This document shows positions 27,282-35,767 of a DNA stretch of 64,000 bases, piece after piece. The notes beneath the pieces were generated by a model. It was not told where the DNA came from. It saw nothing but the letters and a program-made list of their open reading frames with translations, and did not search any database. Numbering within the stretch: position 1 is the stretch's first letter; the number at the start of each line of letters is the position of its first letter. Source of the DNA: DASRFR01 sp035651455. GTDB lineage: Bacteria > Acidobacteriota > Terriglobia > Terriglobales > Acidobacteriaceae. Where the stretch lies: contig DASRFR010000059.1 of assembly GCA_035651455.1 (NCBI GenBank), positions 62,001 through 126,000 of the forward strand. Reading direction: 5' to 3'. Position numbers and translations under genes: made by a program.

Positions 27282-29588
27282 ATGCAGCTGAAACCGGCAA
27301 CACGTGCTCCGAAAATCGTTGCTCTCTTATTTGTGCTATCCAGTGTGCTGACGCTCTCGCTACATGCGCAAAGCTTTAGCGGCGTCCTCACCTGGCACAA
27401 CGACAATGGCCGAACCGGGCAGAACCTTAGTGAAACCATTCTCACGCCGCAAAATGTCAATGCCGCAACCTTTGGCAAAGTGCTTTCTTATCCCGTCGAC
27501 GGCATGATCTACGCCCAACCTTTGTACGTGCCTAATGTGACAATACCCAACCAGGGAACCCATAACGTGGTTTATGTCGCGACGCAGAACGATAGCGTGT
27601 ACGCCTTCGACGCTGACGGTCAGAGCGCCAATCCTATTTGGCACGTAAGCTTCATCAATCCTTCCAATGGAATTCAGCCGGTAAACTGCGTCACCGCGCA
27701 GCTCAGTTGTAACGCCTATCCCATCGACGGCGTGACCGGCACTCCGGTGATCGATCCCACGATCAACACCATGTATGTGGTCTCTCACACTTACGAAAAT
27801 GGCAGCTATTACATGAAGCTTCATGCGCTCGACATCACAACCGGCGCAGAGGAGTTTGGTGGACCTATTGCCATGCAGGCCCAGGTCGATGGGACGGGAA
27901 CCGGCAGCAAGGGCGGCAAGATCACCATGAATACCAAGAACGATATTGCCCGTCCCGCGTTGTTGCTGCTTAAAGGAGTCGGCACGAATGGGATTCTTTA
28001 CGTCACCCAAGGGGGATACCCGCACTCCTGGGTACTGGCATACGATCCAATTACGCTCACTCAATTAGGTGTGTTCATGGCCACGCCCAACGGCACGCTG
28101 GGCGGCATCTGGCAGAGCGGCGCCGGTCCCGCAGCGGACAACAACAACAATATCTACCTCGCAACCGGCGACGGAACCTTCGACGCTTCCACCGGCGGTA
28201 CTGACTACGGCGATACGGTTGTTAAATTGAATTCGTTCTTGTCCGTGATCGACTATTTCACTCCAATGGATCAGGCATGCCGGTTCACCAGCGATTTCGA
28301 TCTCGCCTCGGGCGGCCCCATGGTTCTGCCGCCTCAGCCCGGCCCCGTAGCCAACGAACTCCTCATGGCTGGCAAAGGTGGTTCTCCTTGCGACGCCTCG
28401 GGATTCGCTCCCATCTATCTACTCAACGCGGCCACCCTGGGCGGTTACAACCCCACTCAAGACAACGTGGTGCAGGAAATCTCCGGCTCACCAATCGGTT
28501 ACTGGAGCAGCCCCGCATATTTTCAGGGGGACACGGGCACTTGGGTTTACTACGGCGGCGTCACCAAAGATCATGCCACCGGGGACAACCTCAAGGCCTA
28601 TAGCCTGACTAACGGGCAGCTCTCGACCACTCCCACTTCGCAAAGCTCCAATGTGCTGTTAAACGGCGGCACGCCTTCCGTGTCCGCCAATGGCACCACG
28701 AACGGAATCGTATGGCTCCTGTCGCGCCAGGATTATCTGGACACTCGGCCGGGCGTCATGCCGGCAGTGCTCTACGCTTACGACGCGACCAATCTCGCCA
28801 CGCAGCTTTACAGCAGCGCCCAGAGCACGCAGTACGGCAAGCGCGATCAAGCGGGATGCGGGACCAAGTTCCAGGTTCCCACCGTCGCTAATGGCAAAGT
28901 GTTTGTGGGTACCGAGAGCGAGCTCGACATCTACGGTCTCATTAACCAACCCCTGGCAGCATACCCGGTCATTCTTTCGGCTCCATGCGCAAACCTCGGT
29001 TCCGTCGATATCGGCACCACAAGTAAAGCCCAGCAGATCACAGTCAAGAATAATGGGCCGGGCAATCTGACCTTTAACAGTGTGACGATCGTGGGCACCA
29101 ACGCGACCGAGTTCGCCCAGACCACTACTTGCGCCGGATCACTCGGTCCTGGCCGCAGCTGTACCATCACCGTAACTTTCACACCCGCAAATACCGGGCC
29201 TCGTTTTGCTTCAATCACCATCTCGGATAGCGCGATCACTCCGCAAACCGTTTATTTAATCGGAAATGGCGCTTCCAGCGTGACTCTTACACCGGCTTCG
29301 CTCAACTTTGGAACCGTTACCGTGGGTTCCAGCAGTCAGCCGAAACCGGCCACACTGAAGAACACGGGAACCAGTACGGTGACCGTGAACAGTATCCTTG
29401 TGTCGGGAATCGACAATAAGGACTTCACCCAGAGAAACAACTGCACGTCAACTTTGCTGGCAGGGCAAAGCTGCACCATTAACGTGAAATTTACTCCGAT
29501 TGCCATTGGCAATCGCAACGCGACTTTGAACGTAAACAGCAGTGCCGGTCCCACTCTAAAGGTCACATTGTCGGGAACTGGCCAGTAA
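27282..29588 (+). CDS. Secreted PQQ-like beta-propeller with two choice-of-anchor-D repeats
   Basis: This 768-residue protein has a signal peptide (APKIVALLFVLSSVLTLSLHAQ). Its propeller (about 35-560) matches the divergently encoded paralogue blade by blade: LTPQNVNAATFGKVLSYPVD, NVVYVATQNDSVYAFDADG, VTGTPVIDPTINTMYVV, STGGTDYGDTVVKL. The last 200 residues are two ASH-type repeats with the Cys pair (TTCAGSLGPGRSCTITVTF and NNCTSTLLAGQSCTINVKF). Several Cys residues in the propeller suggest disulphides. No catalytic site is seen. A hairpin terminator follows the stop. Confidence 0.87.
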   Translation: MQLKPATRAPKIVALLFVLSSVLTLSLHAQSFSGVLTWHNDNGRTGQNLSETILTPQNVNAATFGKVLSYPVDGMIYAQPLYVPNVTIPNQGTHNVVYVATQNDSVYAFDADGQSANPIWHVSFINPSNGIQPVNCVTAQLSCNAYPIDGVTGTPVIDPTINTMYVVSHTYENGSYYMKLHALDITTGAEEFGGPIAMQAQVDGTGTGSKGGKITMNTKNDIARPALLLLKGVGTNGILYVTQGGYPHSWVLAYDPITLTQLGVFMATPNGTLGGIWQSGAGPAADNNNNIYLATGDGTFDASTGGTDYGDTVVKLNSFLSVIDYFTPMDQACRFTSDFDLASGGPMVLPPQPGPVANELLMAGKGGSPCDASGFAPIYLLNAATLGGYNPTQDNVVQEISGSPIGYWSSPAYFQGDTGTWVYYGGVTKDHATGDNLKAYSLTNGQLSTTPTSQSSNVLLNGGTPSVSANGTTNGIVWLLSRQDYLDTRPGVMPAVLYAYDATNLATQLYSSAQSTQYGKRDQAGCGTKFQVPTVANGKVFVGTESELDIYGLINQPLAAYPVILSAPCANLGSVDIGTTSKAQQITVKNNGPGNLTFNSVTIVGTNATEFAQTTTCAGSLGPGRSCTITVTFTPANTGPRFASITISDSAITPQTVYLIGNGASSVTLTPASLNFGTVTVGSSSQPKPATLKNTGTSTVTVNSILVSGIDNKDFTQRNNCTSTLLAGQSCTINVKFTPIAIGNRNATLNVNSSAGPTLKVTLSGTGQ

Positions 29589-29603
29589 ATTTTCTTGCAT
29601 CGA

Positions 29604-29629
29604 CCCCGCCCAGAAATGGGCGGGGATTT
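29604..29629 (+). terminator. Rho-independent-type terminator
   Basis: A GC-rich 9-bp stem (CCCCGCCCA / TGGGCGGGG) closes on a GAAA tetraloop and is followed by ATTTA. It lies 15 bp after the stop of the propeller gene. Confidence 0.75.
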
Positions 29630-29752
29630 ACCGCGTGGTGCGTGTACGGGCTGTTGCTGGTTCGCTGAACTCCGTCGTCAGTCGCCTGCTCTCCCCTAAG
29701 GTCGTCCCCTCTGGTTATGAAGTCATTGGGCTCGTGTAGTGGAGGAAGAATC

Positions 29753-32700
29753 GTGGAAACACGACTGAAGTGCTCGCGTGTTGGGAGTCAACGCGCCTGT
29801 TTGGTATTTCTGTTGGGTGTGTTGGCTGCAATTCTTGTGATCGCACCCCCGGCGAATGCTCAGTCTTTCACCATTACGCCCGCGTCGCTTTCCATCACTT
29901 ACGCGAACACGCCGGTGAACACCTGCACATCGGGCCTCGACGTGACCGTGACCAATACGGGAACTGTCAATGTCAACATCACCAGTTACAGTTTTTCCCC
30001 TGCCCCGTCCCTGACTGCGCCTTTCAAGCTGGTGAACGGCTGGGCGCCGGAAAACTTGCCGGCAGCCTCAAACATCATCTACACCATCAAGTTCTGTCCC
30101 ATTCAGGCGGTCACGTATAACGGCACTTTTACCCTGAACATTTCCGGTGTAAGTCCGATTACCATCACGTTGACCGGCACAGGCACCACCACCGGCGCGA
30201 TCGCGACGCTCACCCCTCAGACTCTGAACTTCGGCGCCGTTCCGATTGGGAGCACCAGCGCGCCGCAGACGGTCAACATCACCAACACCGGATCGACCTC
30301 CATGAATGTTATGTCGGTCTGGGCGGATCCGCCGTACCTGGTCACCGGCTTCAATGGCAAGACTCAAGTCCTGCCAGGAAAATCTCTTCCCCTGCAAGTC
30401 ACAGTCTCTCCTTCGCAACCCGGTTCTTATCCCGGAAACATCACTATCGGCTACGACGTTGTTAACGATAACGGTGTAAGCCTGAACGCCACCGGTACGT
30501 CGAGCAGCAATTTCGGGATTACCAGCTTTCCCGTGCTGCCCTCAGCTACCCAAGGCGCTGCATACCTGGCGCAGCTCACTACAAACGGCGGCACGCCTCC
30601 GGTGACCTGGAGTCTGCAATCGGGTTCAAGCCTGCCGAGTGGGCTGTCTCTTTCCCCGTCCGGCGCCATTACGGGAACGGTTGCGTCATCCGTTGCGGTG
30701 GGCACGTATACCTTCAACGTGCAAGCTACCGATTCGGCCACGCACTCCCTCACTCAGACCGCCACACTAGTGGTGGGAACCCCCACGGGAGCCAACTGCA
30801 ACGACATCACCTTCAATGATTCCAGCGGAAATCCTCTTGTGCCGCTGACCGACTTGGGTACTGGCTATTTCCTCGGTCAGCAAGGTGGACTGTACCCCAA
30901 TGGCGGTAACACGGATCCGGCCGGTCATGACTCAGATGGCGTAGGTCTCGCGCAGCAGATCGTCCCATTGGACTCGAACGGCAATCCCGACCCGAACGGC
31001 CAATATGTTTTCCTATCGATCGGCATGTCGGTCGCCCACATTGACTTCGAGGGCGTGGTGGACCGTTCCTATTCTGATCCCACCCTGAATCCCCACCTCG
31101 TCATTGTGAACGGGGCGCAGCCACGCGGCGATGCCGATTTCTTTGCTGATCCCAATAACGGCTTTTGGAACCCCATCTTCAGTGACTTTCTTCCCGACTC
31201 GGGAGTCACCCCCAATCAGGTCGTAGCCGCGTGGGTTCTGGATGACAACGCCAAGCCGCCTACAAACTTCCCCAGCAACATGCAAACGTTGCAGGCGAAT
31301 TTCGAGTCCATTGCCCAGAATCTTCATACCAAGTTTCCGAATTTAAAGATTGCCTACTTCCTGTCACGAGAGTACGCGGGATACTCCAATTCTGTTGCCA
31401 ACGCGCCCGATGCCGAACCTATTTCCTACGAGGTAGGCTGGGCTCCCAAATGGGCGATTGCCGATCAGATCAATGGTGTTGCCGGCATGAATTGGGATCC
31501 AAATAAGGGAACGGTGATGGCACCCTGGGTGAAGTGGGGGCCTTACACGTGGACAAACGGCCTGCTCCCCCGCAGCGACGGCTTCGTTTGGAGTTGTCAG
31601 GACTTTCAGCCGGATGGCCACCATCCGAGCCAGTTTACGGGCAAATGGAAGGATTCAGGCGTCAGTCTTAATTTCCTAAAGACTGACCCCACCACTCGGC
31701 CGTGGTTCTTAAATCCCAGCCAATTGGTAATGCTCTCGCCGACCGCCATAGACTTCGGCAACCAGGACGTGGGCACTACCAGTTCGCCGCAGAACATTAC
31801 CCTGGTGAACAATCAAGGCGTGCCGTTGAATATTTCGAGTATCGCGCCTACCGGCACCAACGCGGGCGACTTTGCACAAACCAATAATTGCGGCAGTTCT
31901 GTCATCGCCGGCGGTAGCTGCACGATTTCCGTTACCTTCAGTCCGACCGCAACCGGCACGCGCAGCGCAAACTTGACCATTGCCGATGACGCCCCCGGGA
32001 GTCCTCAATCCGTAAGCCTCACAGGAACCGGTGTGAGTAGCAGCACGCCGTTAGTGAGTTTATCGCCCACTTCGCTGGTATTCGCATCGCAGGTGATCGG
32101 GACGACCAGCGGCGGTAAGCAGGTGAAGGTAACCAACGTCGGCAGCGCCAACCTGACGGTGACTGCTGTGGCGGCGAGCGGCGATTACCAGGAGACCGAC
32201 ACCTGCGTAGGTTCCACAATTCTGCCCAACAACACCTGCACAATTACCGTGAAATTTGCTCCATCGCTCGCGGGGAGCATCACAGGTGCGATCACCCTGA
32301 CCGATAATGCTCCTAACAGTCCGCAGGTCATCAGCACCACCGGTACTGGTTCGTATCCGGTGACTCTCACGCCATCGCTGCTCACATTCGCTTCACAACC
32401 GGTAGGAACCAGCAGCACTCCAAAAACCGTAACGCTCACGAACAACCAGAATACTGGTCTGACCTTTAGCTTCTCCGGCAGCGGAGACTATTCGGCGTCG
32501 GGTGGCGGCACCACGCCGTGTGGCACCACCCTTGCGGCAAAATCGCGTTGCACCATCAACGTAGTCTTCAGCCCCACCTTTGCCGGCACCATCAAGGGAG
32601 CTCTGACCGTGACACACAATGCCGCGTACAGTCCGCAAGTTGTAGGACTCAGCGGGACGGCAACCGGCGGCAGCGGCGCTCCTCTCGTTTTCAATCCGCC

Positions 32701-33310
32701 CACCGGCTCCTTTGGCAAAGTGATCGTGGGTGCCACAAGCGCTAACTTCGCCATTACCGTCACCAATAAGGCCCCAACCAGCATCAATATCTCGAGCTTC
32801 TCCGCCAGTGGCAACTTCAGCGCAAGCGCGGGTGGCACCAACCCGTGCGGTGGAAATCTCGCCAGTAAAGCGAGCTGCACCATCATGGTGAGCTTCAGTC
32901 CCACTACGCCGGGCGCGGTTACCGGAGCGCTTACCGTCAACGACAACGCACAAGTTACGCCGCAAGTTCTAAACCTGAGCGGTACCGGCATAACCCCCGT
33001 TTCCCTGTCGCCCACGAGCCTCTCGTTCGGTATTCAAAAGGTAGGCACAACCAGCTCGCCGCAAACCGTTACCGTGACCAATAACCAGGCAACTACATTG
33101 ACCCTGAATGCAATCACTGCGAGCGGTGAATACATAGTGACGAATGCCGGTTCCACTCCCTGCGGCAATTCTCTGCCCGCAGCCAGCAGTTGCACCATTG
33201 GTGTCGAATTCAGCCCGAGCAACACAGGATTGATTAATGGTGCGCTCACCGTCACCCACAATGCATTATTCAATCCTCAGACAGTGCCGTTGACCGGAAC
33301 CGGGCAATAG
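29753..33310 (+). CDS. Giant secreted ASH-repeat protein with an embedded SGNH-like domain
   Basis: I chose the GTG at 29753, seven bases after GGAGG, over an in-frame ATG at 29717. The protein then has 1185 residues with a signal peptide ending near PPANAQ. Order: two ASH-like modules (about 38-255), one He_PIG-like Ig module (about 260-340, with GLSLSPSGAITGT), a non-repeat domain (about 345-650), then five ASH modules to the end. The non-repeat domain carries VFLSIGMSVAHIDF (candidate SGNH block I Ser, near 426) and DGHHPS (candidate Asp/His pair, near 619), so it looks like an esterase-type SGNH fold on a repeat stalk. Substrate unknown; ester removal from surface glycans is one possibility. 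Confidence 0.82.
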   Translation: METRLKCSRVGSQRACLVFLLGVLAAILVIAPPANAQSFTITPASLSITYANTPVNTCTSGLDVTVTNTGTVNVNITSYSFSPAPSLTAPFKLVNGWAPENLPAASNIIYTIKFCPIQAVTYNGTFTLNISGVSPITITLTGTGTTTGAIATLTPQTLNFGAVPIGSTSAPQTVNITNTGSTSMNVMSVWADPPYLVTGFNGKTQVLPGKSLPLQVTVSPSQPGSYPGNITIGYDVVNDNGVSLNATGTSSSNFGITSFPVLPSATQGAAYLAQLTTNGGTPPVTWSLQSGSSLPSGLSLSPSGAITGTVASSVAVGTYTFNVQATDSATHSLTQTATLVVGTPTGANCNDITFNDSSGNPLVPLTDLGTGYFLGQQGGLYPNGGNTDPAGHDSDGVGLAQQIVPLDSNGNPDPNGQYVFLSIGMSVAHIDFEGVVDRSYSDPTLNPHLVIVNGAQPRGDADFFADPNNGFWNPIFSDFLPDSGVTPNQVVAAWVLDDNAKPPTNFPSNMQTLQANFESIAQNLHTKFPNLKIAYFLSREYAGYSNSVANAPDAEPISYEVGWAPKWAIADQINGVAGMNWDPNKGTVMAPWVKWGPYTWTNGLLPRSDGFVWSCQDFQPDGHHPSQFTGKWKDSGVSLNFLKTDPTTRPWFLNPSQLVMLSPTAIDFGNQDVGTTSSPQNITLVNNQGVPLNISSIAPTGTNAGDFAQTNNCGSSVIAGGSCTISVTFSPTATGTRSANLTIADDAPGSPQSVSLTGTGVSSSTPLVSLSPTSLVFASQVIGTTSGGKQVKVTNVGSANLTVTAVAASGDYQETDTCVGSTILPNNTCTITVKFAPSLAGSITGAITLTDNAPNSPQVISTTGTGSYPVTLTPSLLTFASQPVGTSSTPKTVTLTNNQNTGLTFSFSGSGDYSASGGGTTPCGTTLAAKSRCTINVVFSPTFAGTIKGALTVTHNAAYSPQVVGLSGTATGGSGAPLVFNPPTGSFGKVIVGATSANFAITVTNKAPTSINISSFSASGNFSASAGGTNPCGGNLASKASCTIMVSFSPTTPGAVTGALTVNDNAQVTPQVLNLSGTGITPVSLSPTSLSFGIQKVGTTSSPQTVTVTNNQATTLTLNAITASGEYIVTNAGSTPCGNSLPAASSCTIGVEFSPSNTGLINGALTVTHNALFNPQTVPLTGTGQ
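31726..33307 (+). repeat. Five tandem choice-of-anchor-D (ASH) repeats
   Basis: Five units of about 310 bp encode Ig-like modules beginning with LSPTxxxFxxQxVGT-type strands and ending in SLTGTG or similar. The first resembles the ASH repeats of the 1323-3755 gene, with the GTNAGDFAQTNNCG loop. Units 3 to 5 share a different loop (SGEYIVTNAGSTPCG type), so the array has two sub-types. Confidence 0.8.
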
Positions 33311-33335
33311 CATCGGGCAGCTTTCACGTTCCGGG

Positions 33336-33360
33336 AAAGGGCTCCGCCAGGGGAGCCTTT
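33336..33360 (+). terminator. Imperfect hairpin terminator
   Basis: AAAGGGCTCC and GGGGAGCCTTT pair with one mismatch or bulge, followed by CTTC. It lies 25 bp after the stop of the giant repeat protein. Confidence 0.6.
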
Positions 33361-33454
33361 CTTCGCTCGCACCTTCTCTGCGGAATCCGGGCGCAGGCCG
33401 TTTTAAGCTAGTCCCATCGAGGAACCTTGTCTCGAATCTCTGCATCTCAGCCAC

Positions 33455-33820
33455 ATGCGAGTTTTTCTCCTTGGATTCATCCTTCTCAATCTTCTGCTGC
33501 TTTCTGCTTGTCTGAGTTGCAGTACAAATCAAAATCCCGACGAGTTGCGGCAGAGAACCGCAAAGACCACGGCGGAACTGAAGAACGATGCCAAGGCTGT
33601 GGCGCAGGGAGTGCGAGAAGGTCTGAGCAACGGCAAGACGGTGGATATCAATTCCGCCAGCCAGGAACAACTCTCATCGCTCCCAGGCATCAGCGATCAG
33701 CGAGCCAGCCGCATCATCGACAACCGTCCCTACGATGATCCCCGCCAACTGGTAACCCGCCGCATTCTCTCGCAAGCGGAATACGATCAGATCAAAAATC
33801 GCGTCGTTGCCAAAAAATGA
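33455..33820 (+). CDS. Small ComEA-like helix-hairpin-helix lipoprotein
   Basis: This 121-residue protein has a short hydrophobic leader with a lipobox-like LLLSAC, so it is probably lipid-anchored outside the cytoplasm. A charged helix follows. Residues of about 62-117 form a ComEA-type helix-hairpin-helix (VDINSASQEQLSSLPGISDQ, then a second helix ending in AEYDQIKNRV). In ComEA this fold binds DNA during uptake. A small lipoprotein of this kind could bind DNA or serve in protein contacts. It stands alone between the large surface protein and a converging transferase gene. Confidence 0.8.
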   Translation: MRVFLLGFILLNLLLLSACLSCSTNQNPDELRQRTAKTTAELKNDAKAVAQGVREGLSNGKTVDINSASQEQLSSLPGISDQRASRIIDNRPYDDPRQLVTRRILSQAEYDQIKNRVVAKK

Positions 33821-33850
33821 GGTTGTAATAATTGTTTCGCGGCTGATGGC

Positions 33851-35425
33851 CTAATTTGCCTGTACGGCGACTAGCGCTGCAGTTTCGGCCCGGGGCATCA
33901 GGATGGTCGACTGCCCGAGTACTCTGTCGAGCGCGTCTGCCAAAGCGACAGGAAAGACCGACACCAGCAAATTCATATCCAGTTGCAGATCGCGCTGGGT
34001 GTACAGCCGATAAATGGTAAGCGCTCCACGGCGGTGGTGAGCAGTAGTCATCAAATCCAGGCTGAGTTTCCAGGCGGCAATACTGTTTCCCAGACCAAAC
34101 ATGCCCGGTTTATCCCAGTGGTACTCGATCTCGTCCCGTTCGAGTGGGCGCAGTTGCATCACGTCGAGCCCGGCTCGCTCTTCCGGGGAGAGCTGCACGT
34201 TGAGATGGAAGGCGTCGAAATCGTTCGCCTGAAACGCGGCAGCGAGCACCCGGCAGAGCTGGTCGTAGTCACGCGTGACCTTCAGTTCTTCCGTAGCCCG
34301 GCGGATTGCCAGGTTATTAATTACGATCTGGCGTTGTTCCATCGTGCGTAAAGCCACTCGCCGCAATTCGCCGAACTCGAGGTAACCAAGATGTTGCACT
34401 CCAAGCCAGATTCCCGTTCCCAGTACCGCGAGCACAAGGCCGAGTGAACTGCCGCTCGGCCAGAGCAGGAAGAGGCTCAGCAGAGCGAAGATCGCCGAGA
34501 CCGCATACAGCACGATCACTACCTGGCGATGCGATAGTCCGCGCTGCAACAACTTGTGATGAATGTGCTCCCGGTCCGCGGTGAAGATCGGACGACCGCC
34601 TATCAGCCTGCGCAGTACAGACAACGTGGTCTCCAGGATCGGCAGACCAAAAGACACCACCGGGATGGCTACCGCAATAATCGTGGGCGCCTTCTGCGCC
34701 CCTTTCAGCGCCAGCGCGCTCAGTAGAAATCCGATAAACAGGCTGCCGCAGTCCCCAAGAAAAATTGTCGCCGGATTGAAGTTGAACCGCAGAAAACCGA
34801 GAATGGCGCCCGCCAGTGCAATCGTCAAGAGAGCAACCATGGAGGATTGGCTCAAAAGCGCGACGACAAACACGACCATCGTCGAAAACAGCGCCGACCC
34901 TGCGGCCAGACCATCCAGTCCGTCGATCAGGTTGAATGCGTTGGTGATCGCCAGCACCCACAGAATGGTCAGCGGCAAACCCACAAACCATGGCAGCTTA
35001 TAGGTCCCAAACAGGACGGGCACATCCAGAATCCGCAGGCCTCCGGCGAACAGCGCTGCCGCAGCCAGTGCTTGCACTGCGAATTTGAGATACGGGCCCG
35101 CACCGTAAATGTCGTCATAAAGGCCCAATAGGAAGATCGCGAAAGTAGTGCCGAGGATGGTAATTGCTGGATGAATCGGAACTGCCGAGTGCAGCCCGGT
35201 GAACAACCTGCTCAGGACCTCTGCAATTCCTAGACTGGCAAGAAAGCCCGCGAAGATTGCGACACCGCCAAGCCGGGGGATCGGTGTGGTGTGGAGGTGG
35301 CGCTCAACAGTTGGCCTCGCCACCCACCCGTGGGCGGTCGCGAGATTGCGAACGTAGATTGTGAACAGGAACGAAAAAAATAGCGAAAGTCCGAAAACCG
35401 CAAGATATAAAACGGTCAACGGCAA
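33851..35425 (-). CDS. WecA/MraY-family polyprenyl-phosphate sugar-1-phosphate transferase with extra C-terminal domain
   Basis: This 524-residue protein should transfer a HexNAc-1-phosphate from a UDP-sugar to undecaprenyl phosphate. Family motifs are TPIPRLGGVAIF (47-58), the Asp pair LGLYDD (100-105), TNAFNLIDGLDGLAAG (161-176), FLGDCGS, and the HIHH cluster before LLQRGLSHRQ. About eleven membrane helices reach to about residue 340. The remaining 180 residues are soluble and lack a motif I recognise; most WecA proteins are about 350-370 residues. It is divergent to the second export-protein gene. It is a second initiating transferase in the window, unrelated to the one at 18806. Confidence 0.9.
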   Translation of the reverse strand: MPLTVLYLAVFGLSLFFSFLFTIYVRNLATAHGWVARPTVERHLHTTPIPRLGGVAIFAGFLASLGIAEVLSRLFTGLHSAVPIHPAITILGTTFAIFLLGLYDDIYGAGPYLKFAVQALAAAALFAGGLRILDVPVLFGTYKLPWFVGLPLTILWVLAITNAFNLIDGLDGLAAGSALFSTMVVFVVALLSQSSMVALLTIALAGAILGFLRFNFNPATIFLGDCGSLFIGFLLSALALKGAQKAPTIIAVAIPVVSFGLPILETTLSVLRRLIGGRPIFTADREHIHHKLLQRGLSHRQVVIVLYAVSAIFALLSLFLLWPSGSSLGLVLAVLGTGIWLGVQHLGYLEFGELRRVALRTMEQRQIVINNLAIRRATEELKVTRDYDQLCRVLAAAFQANDFDAFHLNVQLSPEERAGLDVMQLRPLERDEIEYHWDKPGMFGLGNSIAAWKLSLDLMTTAHHRRGALTIYRLYTQRDLQLDMNLLVSVFPVALADALDRVLGQSTILMPRAETAALVAVQAN

Positions 35426-35767
35426 CCCCCTCGTCTAGGACAGCGGCGCGTCATGTCCACGACGGTGAACATCGTCTGTGCGTACCTGCTTTATGCAGCA
35501 GAGCGCCCAAACCCATGGACTCGCGAACTGTAATGTGCGTTGACGCCTATTCAGGAATATAGGAGGCCCGAAAACCCCACGCTATTCCCTCGCTTGATTC
35601 CTTACGTGCACGATCCATGCGTTCCAGTAAACCGCGAACAAATATCGCTCGCGAACCTAGTTCACCAACGGTTCCTCCTGGAATACCTGCTCGCTCGAAA
35701 CATCGGACGATGGCTCAGGCCCATGCTAGACTCGCCTCGCGCTGAGAATATTCTCGCGAGGCACAGG
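35426..35767. promoter_or_regulatory. Divergent intergenic region
   Basis: This 342-bp gap lies between the WecA-like gene (minus) and the export-protein gene (plus). It should hold both promoters. The frame of the export protein is open through most of it, with a TTG at 35540. The 76 extra residues are not expected before a signal peptide, so I treat the stretch as non-coding. No clear operator was found. Confidence 0.4.

Noticed and set aside
35540..35767. N-terminal extension of the export protein from a TTG
   Set aside because: It would put 76 residues before a normal signal peptide; the ATG at 35768 is preferred.
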